A stretch of 64,000 bases of DNA from CAZMLC01 sp964567125 (GTDB taxonomy: Bacteria; Verrucomicrobiota; Kiritimatiellia; RFP12; UBA1067): the NCBI GenBank assembly GCA_964567125.1, contig CAZMLC010000004.1, positions 1-64,000 on the forward strand, in the 5' to 3' direction. Both the position numbers and the translations under genes were made by a program. Every line of letters starts with the position of its first letter. Within the stretch, counting starts at the first letter, position 1. A model generated the notes under the pieces. It did no database searches. It was given only the letters and a program-made list of their open reading frames with translations, and had not been told where the DNA came from. This document shows positions 1 to 8,424 of the stretch, one piece after another.

Positions 1-1
1 T

Positions 2-3000
2 GCCGCGGAAGGTGTCTGGCTGGGCGGCAGCGGGGTGTGGAGTTTCGGCGACGCGTGGTTGAACGCGGTAATTCCCGCTGCGAGCGGCGATTCAGCGGCC
101 TTCACCAGCGGAGGCGGCACGGTGACGAACGATCAGTCGGCATTGACGTTGGCCGGCATCACGTTGGGCGGCCAGGGCTATACGCTGACGGGCAACAGCG
201 TGACGTTCGATGCGGACGGATATCTGCGCAGCCAGGGCGGCGACCATACGGTTCAAACGCCGCTGGTGCTGTCCGGCGCGCTGGAGGTCGCGTCTGTCAC
301 CAATCAATCGCTGGTCATCGACAGTGCGATCACGGGAACAGGATCGCTCACGACGCGTTTGGGCCGCGTGGTGCTCAATGGTGCGAATACATTCAGCGGC
401 AAGGCGGTCTTGGCGACAGGTCTGCTGGAGGTGGCATCGGTTGACAGTCTGGGCGATGGTTCAGAAAAACCAGTTCTAGGCCCTGGCACGTTGCGGATTC
501 GTGGCACATCGGAAAAGACGCTGCCGGGGTATGAGTTGGCCAGTGGCGCATCGCGCGGGGTGAGCGTGCTCGATGTGGCCGGTACGGTTGAAGTGAGCGG
601 GCCGGTGACAGCTCCGTCGGGGATCGCAGGCGCAATGATCAAGGCGGGGACAGGTACGGTTGTATATACCTATACGGGTTATCAGCGTCTGACGCAAAAT
701 ACATCAGCGCAAGTGGCGGAGCGGGATATTCCCTTTGATGTGATCAATGGCGGGCTTTCCGCGAACGATGGTTTTTATGGATACACGATTGCCGATGGCA
801 AGGTGATCTTCGATGTTGGGAGTGCGACGAACGACTTTGGTAATGCACTTGTGGTCGGGGCGCGTGCAGTGGGAAATCCTGAACTGGAATTGCGCAGTGG
901 AACCTTGCGCCCTACGGATACGTGGTTTTCAATCAGCCGTGGCAACACAAATACAGCGACGTTCCGGATGCTGGGCGGTCGTCTTGAGGCATCCGGTTTG
1001 ATCATGAGCTTTGCGGGAGGACGCAATCCCTTCAGTTCGCGTTCCTATCTCTACCAGACTGCGGGCGACATCGTGGTCAATGGCGACGCGTATGTGCCGG
1101 AAAGTAACGGTGGTGTTGGGTATTTGCAATTTAGCGGCGGCACGCTGACCCACAAAGGCTGGGGCGAAGGTTTTGATTTCGCGCGCAGCGGCACCGCGGG
1201 TTCGCAGATGATCGTCGAGAGCAATGCCGTGCTTACGCTGAACGCCTTCCGCGTCAATATAGGGGGCAGTCTTGCTGTGCGCAATGGCGGCCGCCTGAAT
1301 ATCCGGCATATGCGCGATGCCAGCAGCGGCTCAAGTACCTTCGATAATGCGACGCTGGGCGCCTATCCGGGAGCCGCGTATAACGACTGGTTCCACAGTC
1401 CTGGCGCATTCACGATCGGACCGGGCGGTCTGACGCTGGATGTCGCTGAATCGAATCAATATGCGTTTCTGAACACCGCGCCGCTGACGAATGGTGTGGG
1501 CACGGCGGGGACGATTCAAAAGACCGGTGCAGGCACAGTGGCGCTCTACAATGCCGAGATGCCGGTGACCGTACAAAATGGCACCGTGCGACTGTTGCAG
1601 GGTCATCTCTCCTATACGCGGCCAGCGCATACGATCACATTGGCCGATGATACTGTGCTCGATTTGGCTTTGCCGCATGCCGGCGAGGCAGTCACGGTTG
1701 CTGCAAACGGAAACGTTTCCTATGCGCTCGGAACGGTTTTTAGCGAGACGCTGCGTCCGGATGCGTGGAAGCAGAACAACGGCGCGTGTATACGGCGCGA
1801 TGGATGGTTCGAATTGGCGCGTGCGCGCACGGCGGTGACCGGTTCGATCATGAATCGGCGGCCATTCTCGGTGACGAATGCCTTTTCCATCTCCTTCGCG
1901 GTTGCCGACCTTGCGGCCGGCGCACTGGGCAATTATGGTGACGGCATCGCCTTTGTCGTGCACAACGATGCGCGCGGCATCAATGCCTTCAGCACCAATT
2001 CAACCGGGTATGGATATGCGGGGGCCTCCTTCCCGATCACCAATTCCTTTGCCGTGATCCTTGACTTCACCAACAAACAGCTCAAGTTCGGGACAAATGG
2101 TGTTGTGGCGGCGACCTATTCGCTTGCTGTCCTGCCGGATCCGACGACCGGCAAGTCGGACAAGACCGCCCTGACGATTGCGTATGATGGATCAGCGAGT
2201 GTTTCCTGCACGGTCAGCCGCAACGGCATCACGGCGACGCCGCTCCTGTATGGCGTGAACCTGGCAACACTGACCCAGACCACGCATCCGTGGATCGGAT
2301 TTACGGCCGGTAATTCGCCGTCGCGCAGCGGTGCGCACGCCGTGACGGATGTGGTACTTTCGCCCTATCCCTCCCAGGCGATTCGCAACAGCGTGGGTGG
2401 TTATGGTACACAGTCGACCATCAGCGGCGGACAGAATTTAAGCGTCAATCTCACGCCGTCACTGCGTCAAAGCGGATTCTCGTTAGGCAAGCTGACGTAT
2501 GGGGATGGTGCGATCCTTACCGTGAATGATCAGAGCATCACGGCAGCGGAGCCTTCATTGACATTGCTCGATGAATCGCTCTGGAAGACGAATGGCAAGG
2601 CATACTGGTTTGCGCCGGGTGTGGTTTCTGTAACGTATCCGACCAACAATTACACCGGAACGGTCTACTCGAAATCACAGTACCGCTTAGCAAATTCATG
2701 GACCATCAGTTTTGATTATTATATTGGCGGGAAAACCTCGGCTCCGCCTGCGGATGGATTCTCGCTGACACTTCAACCCATTTCGTCCTCCGAGGCGGGA
2801 ACGCAATTACAGGGGAGTTTGCCCACGCGCGAAGTATCGATTGGTTGGCGCTATTACGAAGGGGGCTTAGTGACCAGTCAGTTGATGATCAGCACCAATC
2901 GCGTGGTTACGAAGATTTCAACCAATATTGCGCCTGTCGATCTCGTGAATAAGGGGCCTGCGCACATGGTGCTGGTTCATGATTCGGTAGCTAAGACCAT

Positions 3001-4531
3001 TCATTTGACGGTTACGCAAACGAATGCGACGTATACGTATACGTTTGCAAATATCGATATTGCAACGGCCCTCGGAACATTAGACGCCTATGTCGGATTT
3101 ACCGGATATGTCGGAGGCCTCTATGCGCAGAACCTGATCAGTAACTTTTCGATGGATCTTCAATCAACAGCGGTCGAGATCCCGCGCGGCTATCTGTGCA
3201 TGAGCGAGGTCGCGGGAAGCGGTACGCTGATTAAGCGCGGTTCCGCGGCGCTGGGCATTAACGATGGTCCGGATAATGCCTTGACCAATGCGGCAATCCG
3301 CCTTGAGTCCGGTGGATTGGTTCTGCGTAAACAGCAGGCTGAACCCGTAACCGAGGGCGATGATTATCAGCTGAACGGGCGCGCCATGTTTGTCGCAGGC
3401 GGTGCGCTTCAGCCCATGCCGTATGCGGGAAATTCCGCAGGCAATGTCGCGACGCGGCAACGGCGCAAAGTTTCCGGCGATTGGACCGCTTCGTTTACCT
3501 ATTACGTGCCGAAAAAAACCAGCCCGATTGCGGATGCGATCACCTTCTTTGTGCATAACGATCCGCGCGGCGCAACCGCGCTGGGCGGACAATACAACGG
3601 TGGCGGATTAAGCGGCGTCAGCAAATCCGTGGGACTCAACTGGGGCCTCTACAAGGATTCTTACTCGAATCGCGTGTACTGCGTGGTCAATGACGTGCGC
3701 AGCACAGGGATTCCGTGCAATCCTGTACGTGTGTACGATACCCTTGATGAAATCGATATGAAGGTGCGCTATTCCGCGACCAACAAGACGCTGGACCTGA
3801 CGATGGTTCAAGGGTCGAACGTCTTTACGACGGTTTTTACGGGTGTCGATATTAAGACGACGCTCGGCAGCGATTATGGATATATCGGGTTTGGCGGTGG
3901 CAGCGGCGGTTCGTATGGAGAAACCTGTTTCCGCGATTTCCTGTTTGTGCAGGATTCCCCGACAGCCGAGGCGAGCAGCGTGCCGTGTGTGAAGACGCTG
4001 GAGCTACCCGCAGGATCAACCAATGTGCTCACGCTGAACACGGTTGTGCCGAATCCCTCCTTTACGCTCGGTCAGGTTGTTGCCGGAGCGAACGCGACCG
4101 TAACGCTCCAGTCGCAGACGGATCAAGGTCAGGTGATCGTGACCAACGTAGTTGCCGATGGCGATTTGTCGCTCGCGGCCGAGGAGGGCACCACGCTGGA
4201 ACTCGCTGCAATTTCAGGTGTTCGGACTGTGACGAAGTCCGGAACAGGCACCGTGGTCTACGCGGGCGGATGTTCCAGCAACGTCACGCTTGCAGCCGGC
4301 ACGCTCACGTTGAACAGCGCTTCGCTGACGCGCGACAATAGTCTGGTCATCACCTCAGGCGCGGCGTTGAATTTGAACTTCAGCGGAACAATGCTCGTGC
4401 ATGGCCTGATCATCGATGGCGTTCTGCAGAAGGGCGGCATCTACAGCGCAGCGAATGCTTCGTGGATCACCGGTCCCGGCCTTTTGGCCGTGATCTATCC
4501 CGCCTTTTCAACCACGGTGATCCTGCGTTAA
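2..4531 (+). CDS. Giant secreted beta-strand-repeat protein with three L-type-lectin-like modules (5' end outside window)
   Basis: The frame is open from base 2, so the true start and any signal peptide lie upstream. About 1509 residues are visible. The opening (WLGGSGVWSFGDAWLN) and many repeats of the form GAGTVxLxxxNTFSG, GTLRI and KSGTGTVVY are typical of autotransporter-associated beta-strand repeats that stack into a beta-helix. Three segments resemble legume-type (L-type) lectin domains: about 1760-2370 (with DGIAFVVHNDARG), 2575-3160 (with DGFSLTLQP) and 3360-3960 (with DAITFFVHNDPRG). The C-terminus ends in a short repeat, with no barrel, PEP-CTERM or sorting tail that I can recognise. 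A role in binding glycans or surfaces is inferred from the lectin-like modules. A terminator follows directly. Confidence 0.8.
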   Translation, partial: AAEGVWLGGSGVWSFGDAWLNAVIPAASGDSAAFTSGGGTVTNDQSALTLAGITLGGQGYTLTGNSVTFDADGYLRSQGGDHTVQTPLVLSGALEVASVTNQSLVIDSAITGTGSLTTRLGRVVLNGANTFSGKAVLATGLLEVASVDSLGDGSEKPVLGPGTLRIRGTSEKTLPGYELASGASRGVSVLDVAGTVEVSGPVTAPSGIAGAMIKAGTGTVVYTYTGYQRLTQNTSAQVAERDIPFDVINGGLSANDGFYGYTIADGKVIFDVGSATNDFGNALVVGARAVGNPELELRSGTLRPTDTWFSISRGNTNTATFRMLGGRLEASGLIMSFAGGRNPFSSRSYLYQTAGDIVVNGDAYVPESNGGVGYLQFSGGTLTHKGWGEGFDFARSGTAGSQMIVESNAVLTLNAFRVNIGGSLAVRNGGRLNIRHMRDASSGSSTFDNATLGAYPGAAYNDWFHSPGAFTIGPGGLTLDVAESNQYAFLNTAPLTNGVGTAGTIQKTGAGTVALYNAEMPVTVQNGTVRLLQGHLSYTRPAHTITLADDTVLDLALPHAGEAVTVAANGNVSYALGTVFSETLRPDAWKQNNGACIRRDGWFELARARTAVTGSIMNRRPFSVTNAFSISFAVADLAAGALGNYGDGIAFVVHNDARGINAFSTNSTGYGYAGASFPITNSFAVILDFTNKQLKFGTNGVVAATYSLAVLPDPTTGKSDKTALTIAYDGSASVSCTVSRNGITATPLLYGVNLATLTQTTHPWIGFTAGNSPSRSGAHAVTDVVLSPYPSQAIRNSVGGYGTQSTISGGQNLSVNLTPSLRQSGFSLGKLTYGDGAILTVNDQSITAAEPSLTLLDESLWKTNGKAYWFAPGVVSVTYPTNNYTGTVYSKSQYRLANSWTISFDYYIGGKTSAPPADGFSLTLQPISSSEAGTQLQGSLPTREVSIGWRYYEGGLVTSQLMISTNRVVTKISTNIAPVDLVNKGPAHMVLVHDSVAKTIHLTVTQTNATYTYTFANIDIATALGTLDAYVGFTGYVGGLYAQNLISNFSMDLQSTAVEIPRGYLCMSEVAGSGTLIKRGSAALGINDGPDNALTNAAIRLESGGLVLRKQQAEPVTEGDDYQLNGRAMFVAGGALQPMPYAGNSAGNVATRQRRKVSGDWTASFTYYVPKKTSPIADAITFFVHNDPRGATALGGQYNGGGLSGVSKSVGLNWGLYKDSYSNRVYCVVNDVRSTGIPCNPVRVYDTLDEIDMKVRYSATNKTLDLTMVQGSNVFTTVFTGVDIKTTLGSDYGYIGFGGGSGGSYGETCFRDFLFVQDSPTAEASSVPCVKTLELPAGSTNVLTLNTVVPNPSFTLGQVVAGANATVTLQSQTDQGQVIVTNVVADGDLSLAAEEGTTLELAAISGVRTVTKSGTGTVVYAGGCSSNVTLAAGTLTLNSASLTRDNSLVITSGAALNLNFSGTMLVHGLIIDGVLQKGGIYSAANASWITGPGLLAVIYPAFSTTVILR

Positions 4532-4552
4532 ACAAAGCATAAAAGAGCAGTC

Positions 4553-4590
4553 AAGCCACCCGTTACATTGCTGTGCGACGGGTGGCTTTT
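4553..4590 (+). terminator. Rho-independent terminator after the giant secreted protein
   Basis: An 11-bp perfect stem (AAGCCACCCGT pairing with ACGGGTGGCTT) encloses a 14-base loop and runs into TTTT. It starts 21 bases after the stop codon. Confidence 0.85.
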
Positions 4591-4617
4591 GTGTCTGTGC
4601 GGTGACCGGCTCTTGAC

Positions 4618-4646
4618 TTGTTCTGGCCGCTGAAAATCGGTATGCT
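4618..4646 (+). promoter_or_regulatory. Candidate sigma70-type promoter for the ModF-like gene
   Basis: TTGTTC at 4618-4623, a 17-base spacer, and TATGCT at 4641-4646, placed 52 bases before the start codon and just after the preceding terminator. It was identified by eye from consensus likeness only. Confidence 0.4.
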
Positions 4647-4697
4647 CTCTCTCAATTAAAACCGGATCAGGATGATGCGGACGAAAATGGTGGAGCG

Positions 4698-6164
4698 ATG
4701 GTGCAACGAGAGATGCTTTTTCAGGTTGAGCAGCACGGGGAAGCCCCTTCTAATCGATGGCGCGTGCGGCGTGGGCAGCAGTGGGTTGTGATGGGACCAA
4801 ACGGTTCGGGAAAGAGTCTGCTGGCCGCTGTGCTGGCGGACGAAGCGCGCGTGCGGACCTGGCGTGTGACGTGGTCCACTGCCGAGCTGGCGGAGCGCGT
4901 GGCCTGGGTCGGTTTCGCGCATCAGTGCGCGTGCGTTGCAGCGAGCTGGATGCAGGCGCGCTGGCATACCAGTCTGGCTGACGATGAGACGCGCGTGGAC
5001 GCCTTTCTCGCCTATGATTCCGTTTACGAAATCAATCCCTTCGAAGTCTGCGCCCGCGAGACAGCGGAGCGCCGCGCCTTTGAAAAACGGCGTAAAGCGC
5101 TTCTGCGTGATTTGGCGCTGCGGCCGCTCTGCACCAAGGCGCTGACGCAGCTCTCCAACGGCGAGATGCGGCACGTGCTGCTGGGACGGGCGTTGCTGAA
5201 AGAGCCTTCAATCCTCGTGCTGGATGATCCGTTTGCCGGGCTTGATCCTGCCATGCTGAAAACGATTGTGGCGGTGCTGGCACGCATGGTCCACGAGGGA
5301 CTGACGCTGATTTTGATGGTGCGCCATCGCGATGAAATTCCGTTGTTCTGCACGCATCACCTGCTGTTGGAGAACAGTCGTTTCCGCGCGCAGAAAAAGC
5401 TGTGCAGCGCAGGCGATGGTGCGCCGGACAAGGTTGTGGTCCGCGTTCAGACAGCGAAGCGTGCGACCGAACAACCGATGGTCGTGGAGATGCGCAACGT
5501 CTCGGTGCGCTATGGCCGCAAAAACGTCTTGAATCATCTTTCGTGGTGTGTGCGTTCCGGTGAGCGCTGGCTGATTACAGGTCCTAATGGTTGCGGCAAG
5601 ACGACCTTGCTGAGCCTGATCACGGGCGATAATCCTGCGGGGTATGCGAACGTGGTGCGCATCTTCGGACAGTCGCGTCAGGAGGGGCAGAGCGTGTGGC
5701 AGATCCGTCGGCGGATCGGTCATGTTTCGCCAGAGATGCAGGCCTATGCGGATGAGACTATGACGGTGCTCGACTGCGCCCTGAGCGCGCTCTATTCCGA
5801 GTCAGGTACGTTACTGACACCTCGTGCGCCGCATCGTCAGCAGGCTCGCTCCTGGCTGACGTGCTTCGGTCTCGCGGATGCGTTGCGGAAACCGATGTCG
5901 GAACTTTCCGCCGGACATCAGCGGCTGGTTTTTCTTGCGCGGGCGCTGGTGGCGCACCCCGATCTGCTCATCTTGGATGAACTCTGCATGAATCTGGATG
6001 AGGCTGCGCGACAGAATGTTTTGCACACGGTCGAGGCGCTGGCTCGACAGAGACCAGAACTGACGATGCTCTGCGTGGCGCATCGCGCGGACGATGTGCC
6101 CTCTGGCTTCACGCATCATCTTGCGCTGGGGAATATGTCCGCCACGCGCTCGCGCACCCGTTGA
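4698..6164 (+). CDS. modF: ModF-like tandem ABC ATPase
   Basis: A 488-residue cytoplasmic protein made of two ABC ATPase domains in one chain, the size of E. coli ModF (490). Domain 1 has Walker A GPNGSGKS near residue 33, signature LSNGEMR and Walker B ILVLDDPFAGLD. Domain 2 has Walker A GPNGCGKT near residue 296, signature LSAGHQR and Walker B LLILDELCMNLD. No membrane segment is present and no permease is adjacent, as is usual for ModF/PhrA-type proteins. Their role is poorly defined; E. coli modF lies beside molybdate genes, but none are seen here. GGAG lies four bases before the ATG. The gene ends in TGA, five bases before the convergent reductase gene. Confidence 0.8.
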   Translation: MVQREMLFQVEQHGEAPSNRWRVRRGQQWVVMGPNGSGKSLLAAVLADEARVRTWRVTWSTAELAERVAWVGFAHQCACVAASWMQARWHTSLADDETRVDAFLAYDSVYEINPFEVCARETAERRAFEKRRKALLRDLALRPLCTKALTQLSNGEMRHVLLGRALLKEPSILVLDDPFAGLDPAMLKTIVAVLARMVHEGLTLILMVRHRDEIPLFCTHHLLLENSRFRAQKKLCSAGDGAPDKVVVRVQTAKRATEQPMVVEMRNVSVRYGRKNVLNHLSWCVRSGERWLITGPNGCGKTTLLSLITGDNPAGYANVVRIFGQSRQEGQSVWQIRRRIGHVSPEMQAYADETMTVLDCALSALYSESGTLLTPRAPHRQQARSWLTCFGLADALRKPMSELSAGHQRLVFLARALVAHPDLLILDELCMNLDEAARQNVLHTVEALARQRPELTMLCVAHRADDVPSGFTHHLALGNMSATRSRTR

Positions 6165-6169
6165 GCAGC

Positions 6170-7189
6170 TCACGGTGCGGAGAGAAAGGTTGCGTAGTCC
6201 ACCAGCGCCGTGCGCAGCAGAGCGGGCGTGTCGAGCGCATAGGGACATTTGGCGCGGCACAGTCCGCAGTCGCGGCAATTTTTTACTTTTTCCATTTGCG
6301 CTTGCCATTCGGGGGAGAGATAGACGTGCGTAGGCGCGCGGCGGAGCATGAGGGGCATGCGTGCGAGCCAGGAGATGTTGATGCCTTCCGGGCAGGGCAT
6401 GCAGTAGCCGCAGCCGCGGCAGAACGAGGAACCGAGTTCGGCCTTATCCTTTTCAATCGCCTGCCGCATGGCGTCATCGAGGTGCGGTGGATCGGCTTCA
6501 AGCTGGATGAATTCCTCGAGCTCCTCCATGCGCTGGATGCCCCAGATCGGCACAAGATTCTCAAACTGGCGCAAAAAGGCGAAGGCGATGCAAGCCTGCG
6601 CCAGGAGCCCTCCGGCCAGGGCTTTCATGGCAATGAGACCGACATCGTGCTGCTGGCAGAGGCTAATCAGTTCAAGGTCCTTGGTATCCGAAAGCGCGGA
6701 GAGGGGAAATTGGACCGTGTCGTAGTGGGTGCTGAGCACAGCACCGCGCGCGCGTTCAATGCTGTGGTTGGTGATGCCGACAAAGCGCACTTTGCCCTGA
6801 CGCTGAGCTTCGAGCATCGCATAGAGCGGGGACGCGGGATCGTCCGGTGCATAGAGCTGCGCGGGGTTGTGCAGCTGCAAGAGGTCAACGTAATCGGTCT
6901 TCAGGTTGCGCAAACTCGTTTCAAGGTCTGCGCGCAGCCCATCGGCGGTGGTTGCCCCGCTTTTGGTGGCCAGGATGATGGCGCTGCGGCGGCCGTCTCC
7001 GAAGGCGGCACCGAGCTTGCTTTCACTGTCGGTGTAATAGCGCGCGGTATCGTAGAAATTGATGCCTGCATCGTAGGCGCGGTGCAGGATCGCAACAGCC
7101 TCCTTCAGGGGCGTGCGTTGAATGGGCAGGGCGCCGAAGGCGGTACGCGAGACCTGGAGGTTGGTCTTGCCGAGGCGCGTGTGGGACAT
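6170..7189 (-). CDS. Aldo/keto reductase with C-terminal 4Fe-4S domain
   Basis: An NAD(P)H-dependent oxidoreductase of the aldo/keto reductase superfamily fused to a ferredoxin-like tail. The N-terminal TIM barrel begins MSHTRLGKTNLQVS, close to the usual family start, and keeps the catalytic tetrad in NFYDTARYY (Asp, Tyr), LATKSG (Lys) and LLQLHNP (His). The C-terminal 90 residues carry two cysteine clusters, CRGCGYCMPCPEG and CRDCGLCRAKCP, which should hold one or two 4Fe-4S clusters. The substrate is unknown; related proteins are common in anaerobes. Start choice is uncertain: in-frame starts also exist at 7207 and 7243, none with a good ribosome site. I chose 7189 by family alignment. Confidence 0.85.
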   Translation of the reverse strand: MSHTRLGKTNLQVSRTAFGALPIQRTPLKEAVAILHRAYDAGINFYDTARYYTDSESKLGAAFGDGRRSAIILATKSGATTADGLRADLETSLRNLKTDYVDLLQLHNPAQLYAPDDPASPLYAMLEAQRQGKVRFVGITNHSIERARGAVLSTHYDTVQFPLSALSDTKDLELISLCQQHDVGLIAMKALAGGLLAQACIAFAFLRQFENLVPIWGIQRMEELEEFIQLEADPPHLDDAMRQAIEKDKAELGSSFCRGCGYCMPCPEGINISWLARMPLMLRRAPTHVYLSPEWQAQMEKVKNCRDCGLCRAKCPYALDTPALLRTALVDYATFLSAP

Positions 7190-7281
7190 TGCTTTTTGTG
7201 CGTGCATGGAGGGTATCGTTACAAAATGCGCAGAAAATTTCAATTTCTTTGATAAAATCCGCGTAATTCGTGGTTTGTGGC

Positions 7282-7311
7282 TTGAAAACAGCGGGTTAAA
7301 TTCAGTATACT
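7282..7311 (+). promoter_or_regulatory. Promoter of tRNA-Ser(TGA)
   Basis: TTGAAA at 7282-7287, an 18-base spacer and TATACT at 7306-7311. The -10 box ends 15 bases before the mature tRNA 5' end. Confidence 0.65.
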
Positions 7312-7326
7312 ATCGCCATCTTTTTT

Positions 7327-7414
7327 GGAGGGGTGTCTGAGTGGTTTAAAGAACCGGTCTTGAAAACCGGCGTATCGCAAGGTACCGGGGGTTCGAATCC
7401 CTCCCCCTCCGCCA
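7327..7414 (+). tRNA. tRNA-Ser (anticodon TGA), reads UCN codons
   Basis: An 88-base gene including an encoded CCA. The acceptor arm GGAGGGG (7327-7333) pairs with CCCCTCC (7404-7410), with discriminator G7411 and CCA at 7412-7414. The anticodon stem ACCGG/CCGGC flanks the loop CTTGAAA, giving anticodon TGA. A long variable arm and the T-loop GTTCGAATC are present, as expected of a class II serine tRNA. Confidence 0.97.
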
Positions 7415-7569
7415 CTAGTGTAATACAACTGCTAAACTATTTACTGCTAAACTGAAACTACTGTAAAATTGTACTAAAGACTTAAACTACGAAAATTAGT
7501 TAAACAGTGCAATCAGAAAGCTCAGTTGAACAGTTCGACAGTTGGTTGACGCGAGAAAGGAGTGGCAAG

Positions 7570-7692
7570 ATGACGAACAACGAATTCAAGTTGGCTCTTG
7601 AGAAGCGTACCGTCTCATTCTCAGTGCAGGTTCTCAAGATGCTCCGCAAGATTTCGGTCGGTATCGAATCGCGCTATTCTTCTTGTACGTAA
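7570..7692 (+). pseudogene. Short ORF resembling the N-terminus of a four-helix-bundle (S23-type) protein
   Basis: A 40-residue frame with a good ribosome site (AAGGAG ending 8 bases before the ATG). The first 24 residues (NEFKLALEKRTVSFSVQVLK) resemble helix 1 of the small four-helix-bundle family found as intervening sequences and stand-alone genes. The frame then stops at TAA, and no other frame downstream clearly restores the family sequence. It is probably a decayed remnant, but could be a real micro-protein. The stretch 7415-7903 is otherwise empty, lower in G+C than its surroundings, and carries an 11-base direct repeat (ACTGCTAAACT at 7428 and 7443). Confidence 0.35.
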
Positions 7693-7729
7693 TGCGTAAC
7701 GCGCCCCGTGAGAAATTCGCTGTTTGGTG

Positions 7730-7758
7730 TTGTAAATACAAGACAAAAATGCTATAAA
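7730..7758 (+). promoter_or_regulatory. Promoter for the Lys-rich protein / two-component operon
   Basis: TTGTAA at 7730-7735, a 17-base spacer, and TATAAA at 7753-7758. It lies 145 bases before the next start codon, so the transcript would have a leader of roughly 140 bases. Confidence 0.55.
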
Positions 7759-7903
7759 TCAAGCGTTTGTGAAAAGGGCGTGAAAAAGTTTTTGGAGGTT
7801 CGTGTTTTTGACCCTCCGCCAAAATTGCTTGCCCGGTTTGGGCGAAGACGATGCCGGGGATATGCAGGAGCGATCCTCGGTTTTCTTTTTGTAGGAGGAG
7901 ATT

Positions 7904-8413
7904 ATGCCGAAAGCGAAACAGACCCCGAAGAAGTCAAAGGCATCCCCCGGCGCACCAGCAGCAAAGCCTGCGGTGCCGCGTAAAAAAGCAGCGACAATCA
8001 AGGCCAAGCCAGCATCTGCCAAAAAGGGCGTGGTAGCGGTGAAATCATCTGCACGGCCCGTGGCCTCTGCGGTCTCAAAACCGGCTTTGCCGGCTGTGGC
8101 GCCAACGGTTAGGCCGATGCGCAGTACGCGCGACGTGCGCGCCATTGACGTTGCGGCAGCCCCGACGGCTGCCACCTGTCCGCTGGTGCTCGACGGTGAA
8201 CTTTCCGCTGCGCGGTTTTCGCCGAAGAACTGTCTCAGCTGCGACGAATTTGATTGCCGCTTCTGCCTTGCCGAAGAGGGCTCCGGCGATTTGTCGAGTC
8301 TCTTCGGCGATGAAGAGTCCGATGAGGTCGACGAAGTTGATGGCTTCAGCTTTGACCGCGACTCGGGCGAACGCGATGACGGCTGGGACGATTCATCCGA
8401 GGAAGACTATTAA
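7904..8413 (+). CDS. Uncharacterised polyampholyte: Lys/Ala/Pro-rich N-terminus, Cys cluster, acidic tail
   Basis: 169 residues behind a very strong ribosome site (AGGAGGAG) five bases before the ATG. Residues 1-75 are rich in Lys, Ala and Pro (PKAKQTPKKSKAS and similar), like histone H1-type or DNA-binding tails. Residues 90-125 hold the cysteine cluster CLSCDEFDCRFC, which could bind zinc. The last 45 residues are strongly acidic (Asp, Glu) with little predicted structure. No signal peptide or membrane segment is seen. It sits 11 bases upstream of the sensor kinase and probably shares its transcript. I do not recognise the family; nucleic-acid binding is only suggested by composition. Confidence 0.75.
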   Translation: MPKAKQTPKKSKASPGAPAAKPAVPRKKAATIKAKPASAKKGVVAVKSSARPVASAVSKPALPAVAPTVRPMRSTRDVRAIDVAAAPTAATCPLVLDGELSAARFSPKNCLSCDEFDCRFCLAEEGSGDLSSLFGDEESDEVDEVDGFSFDRDSGERDDGWDDSSEEDY

Positions 8414-8424
8414 CGAGAGAGGGT

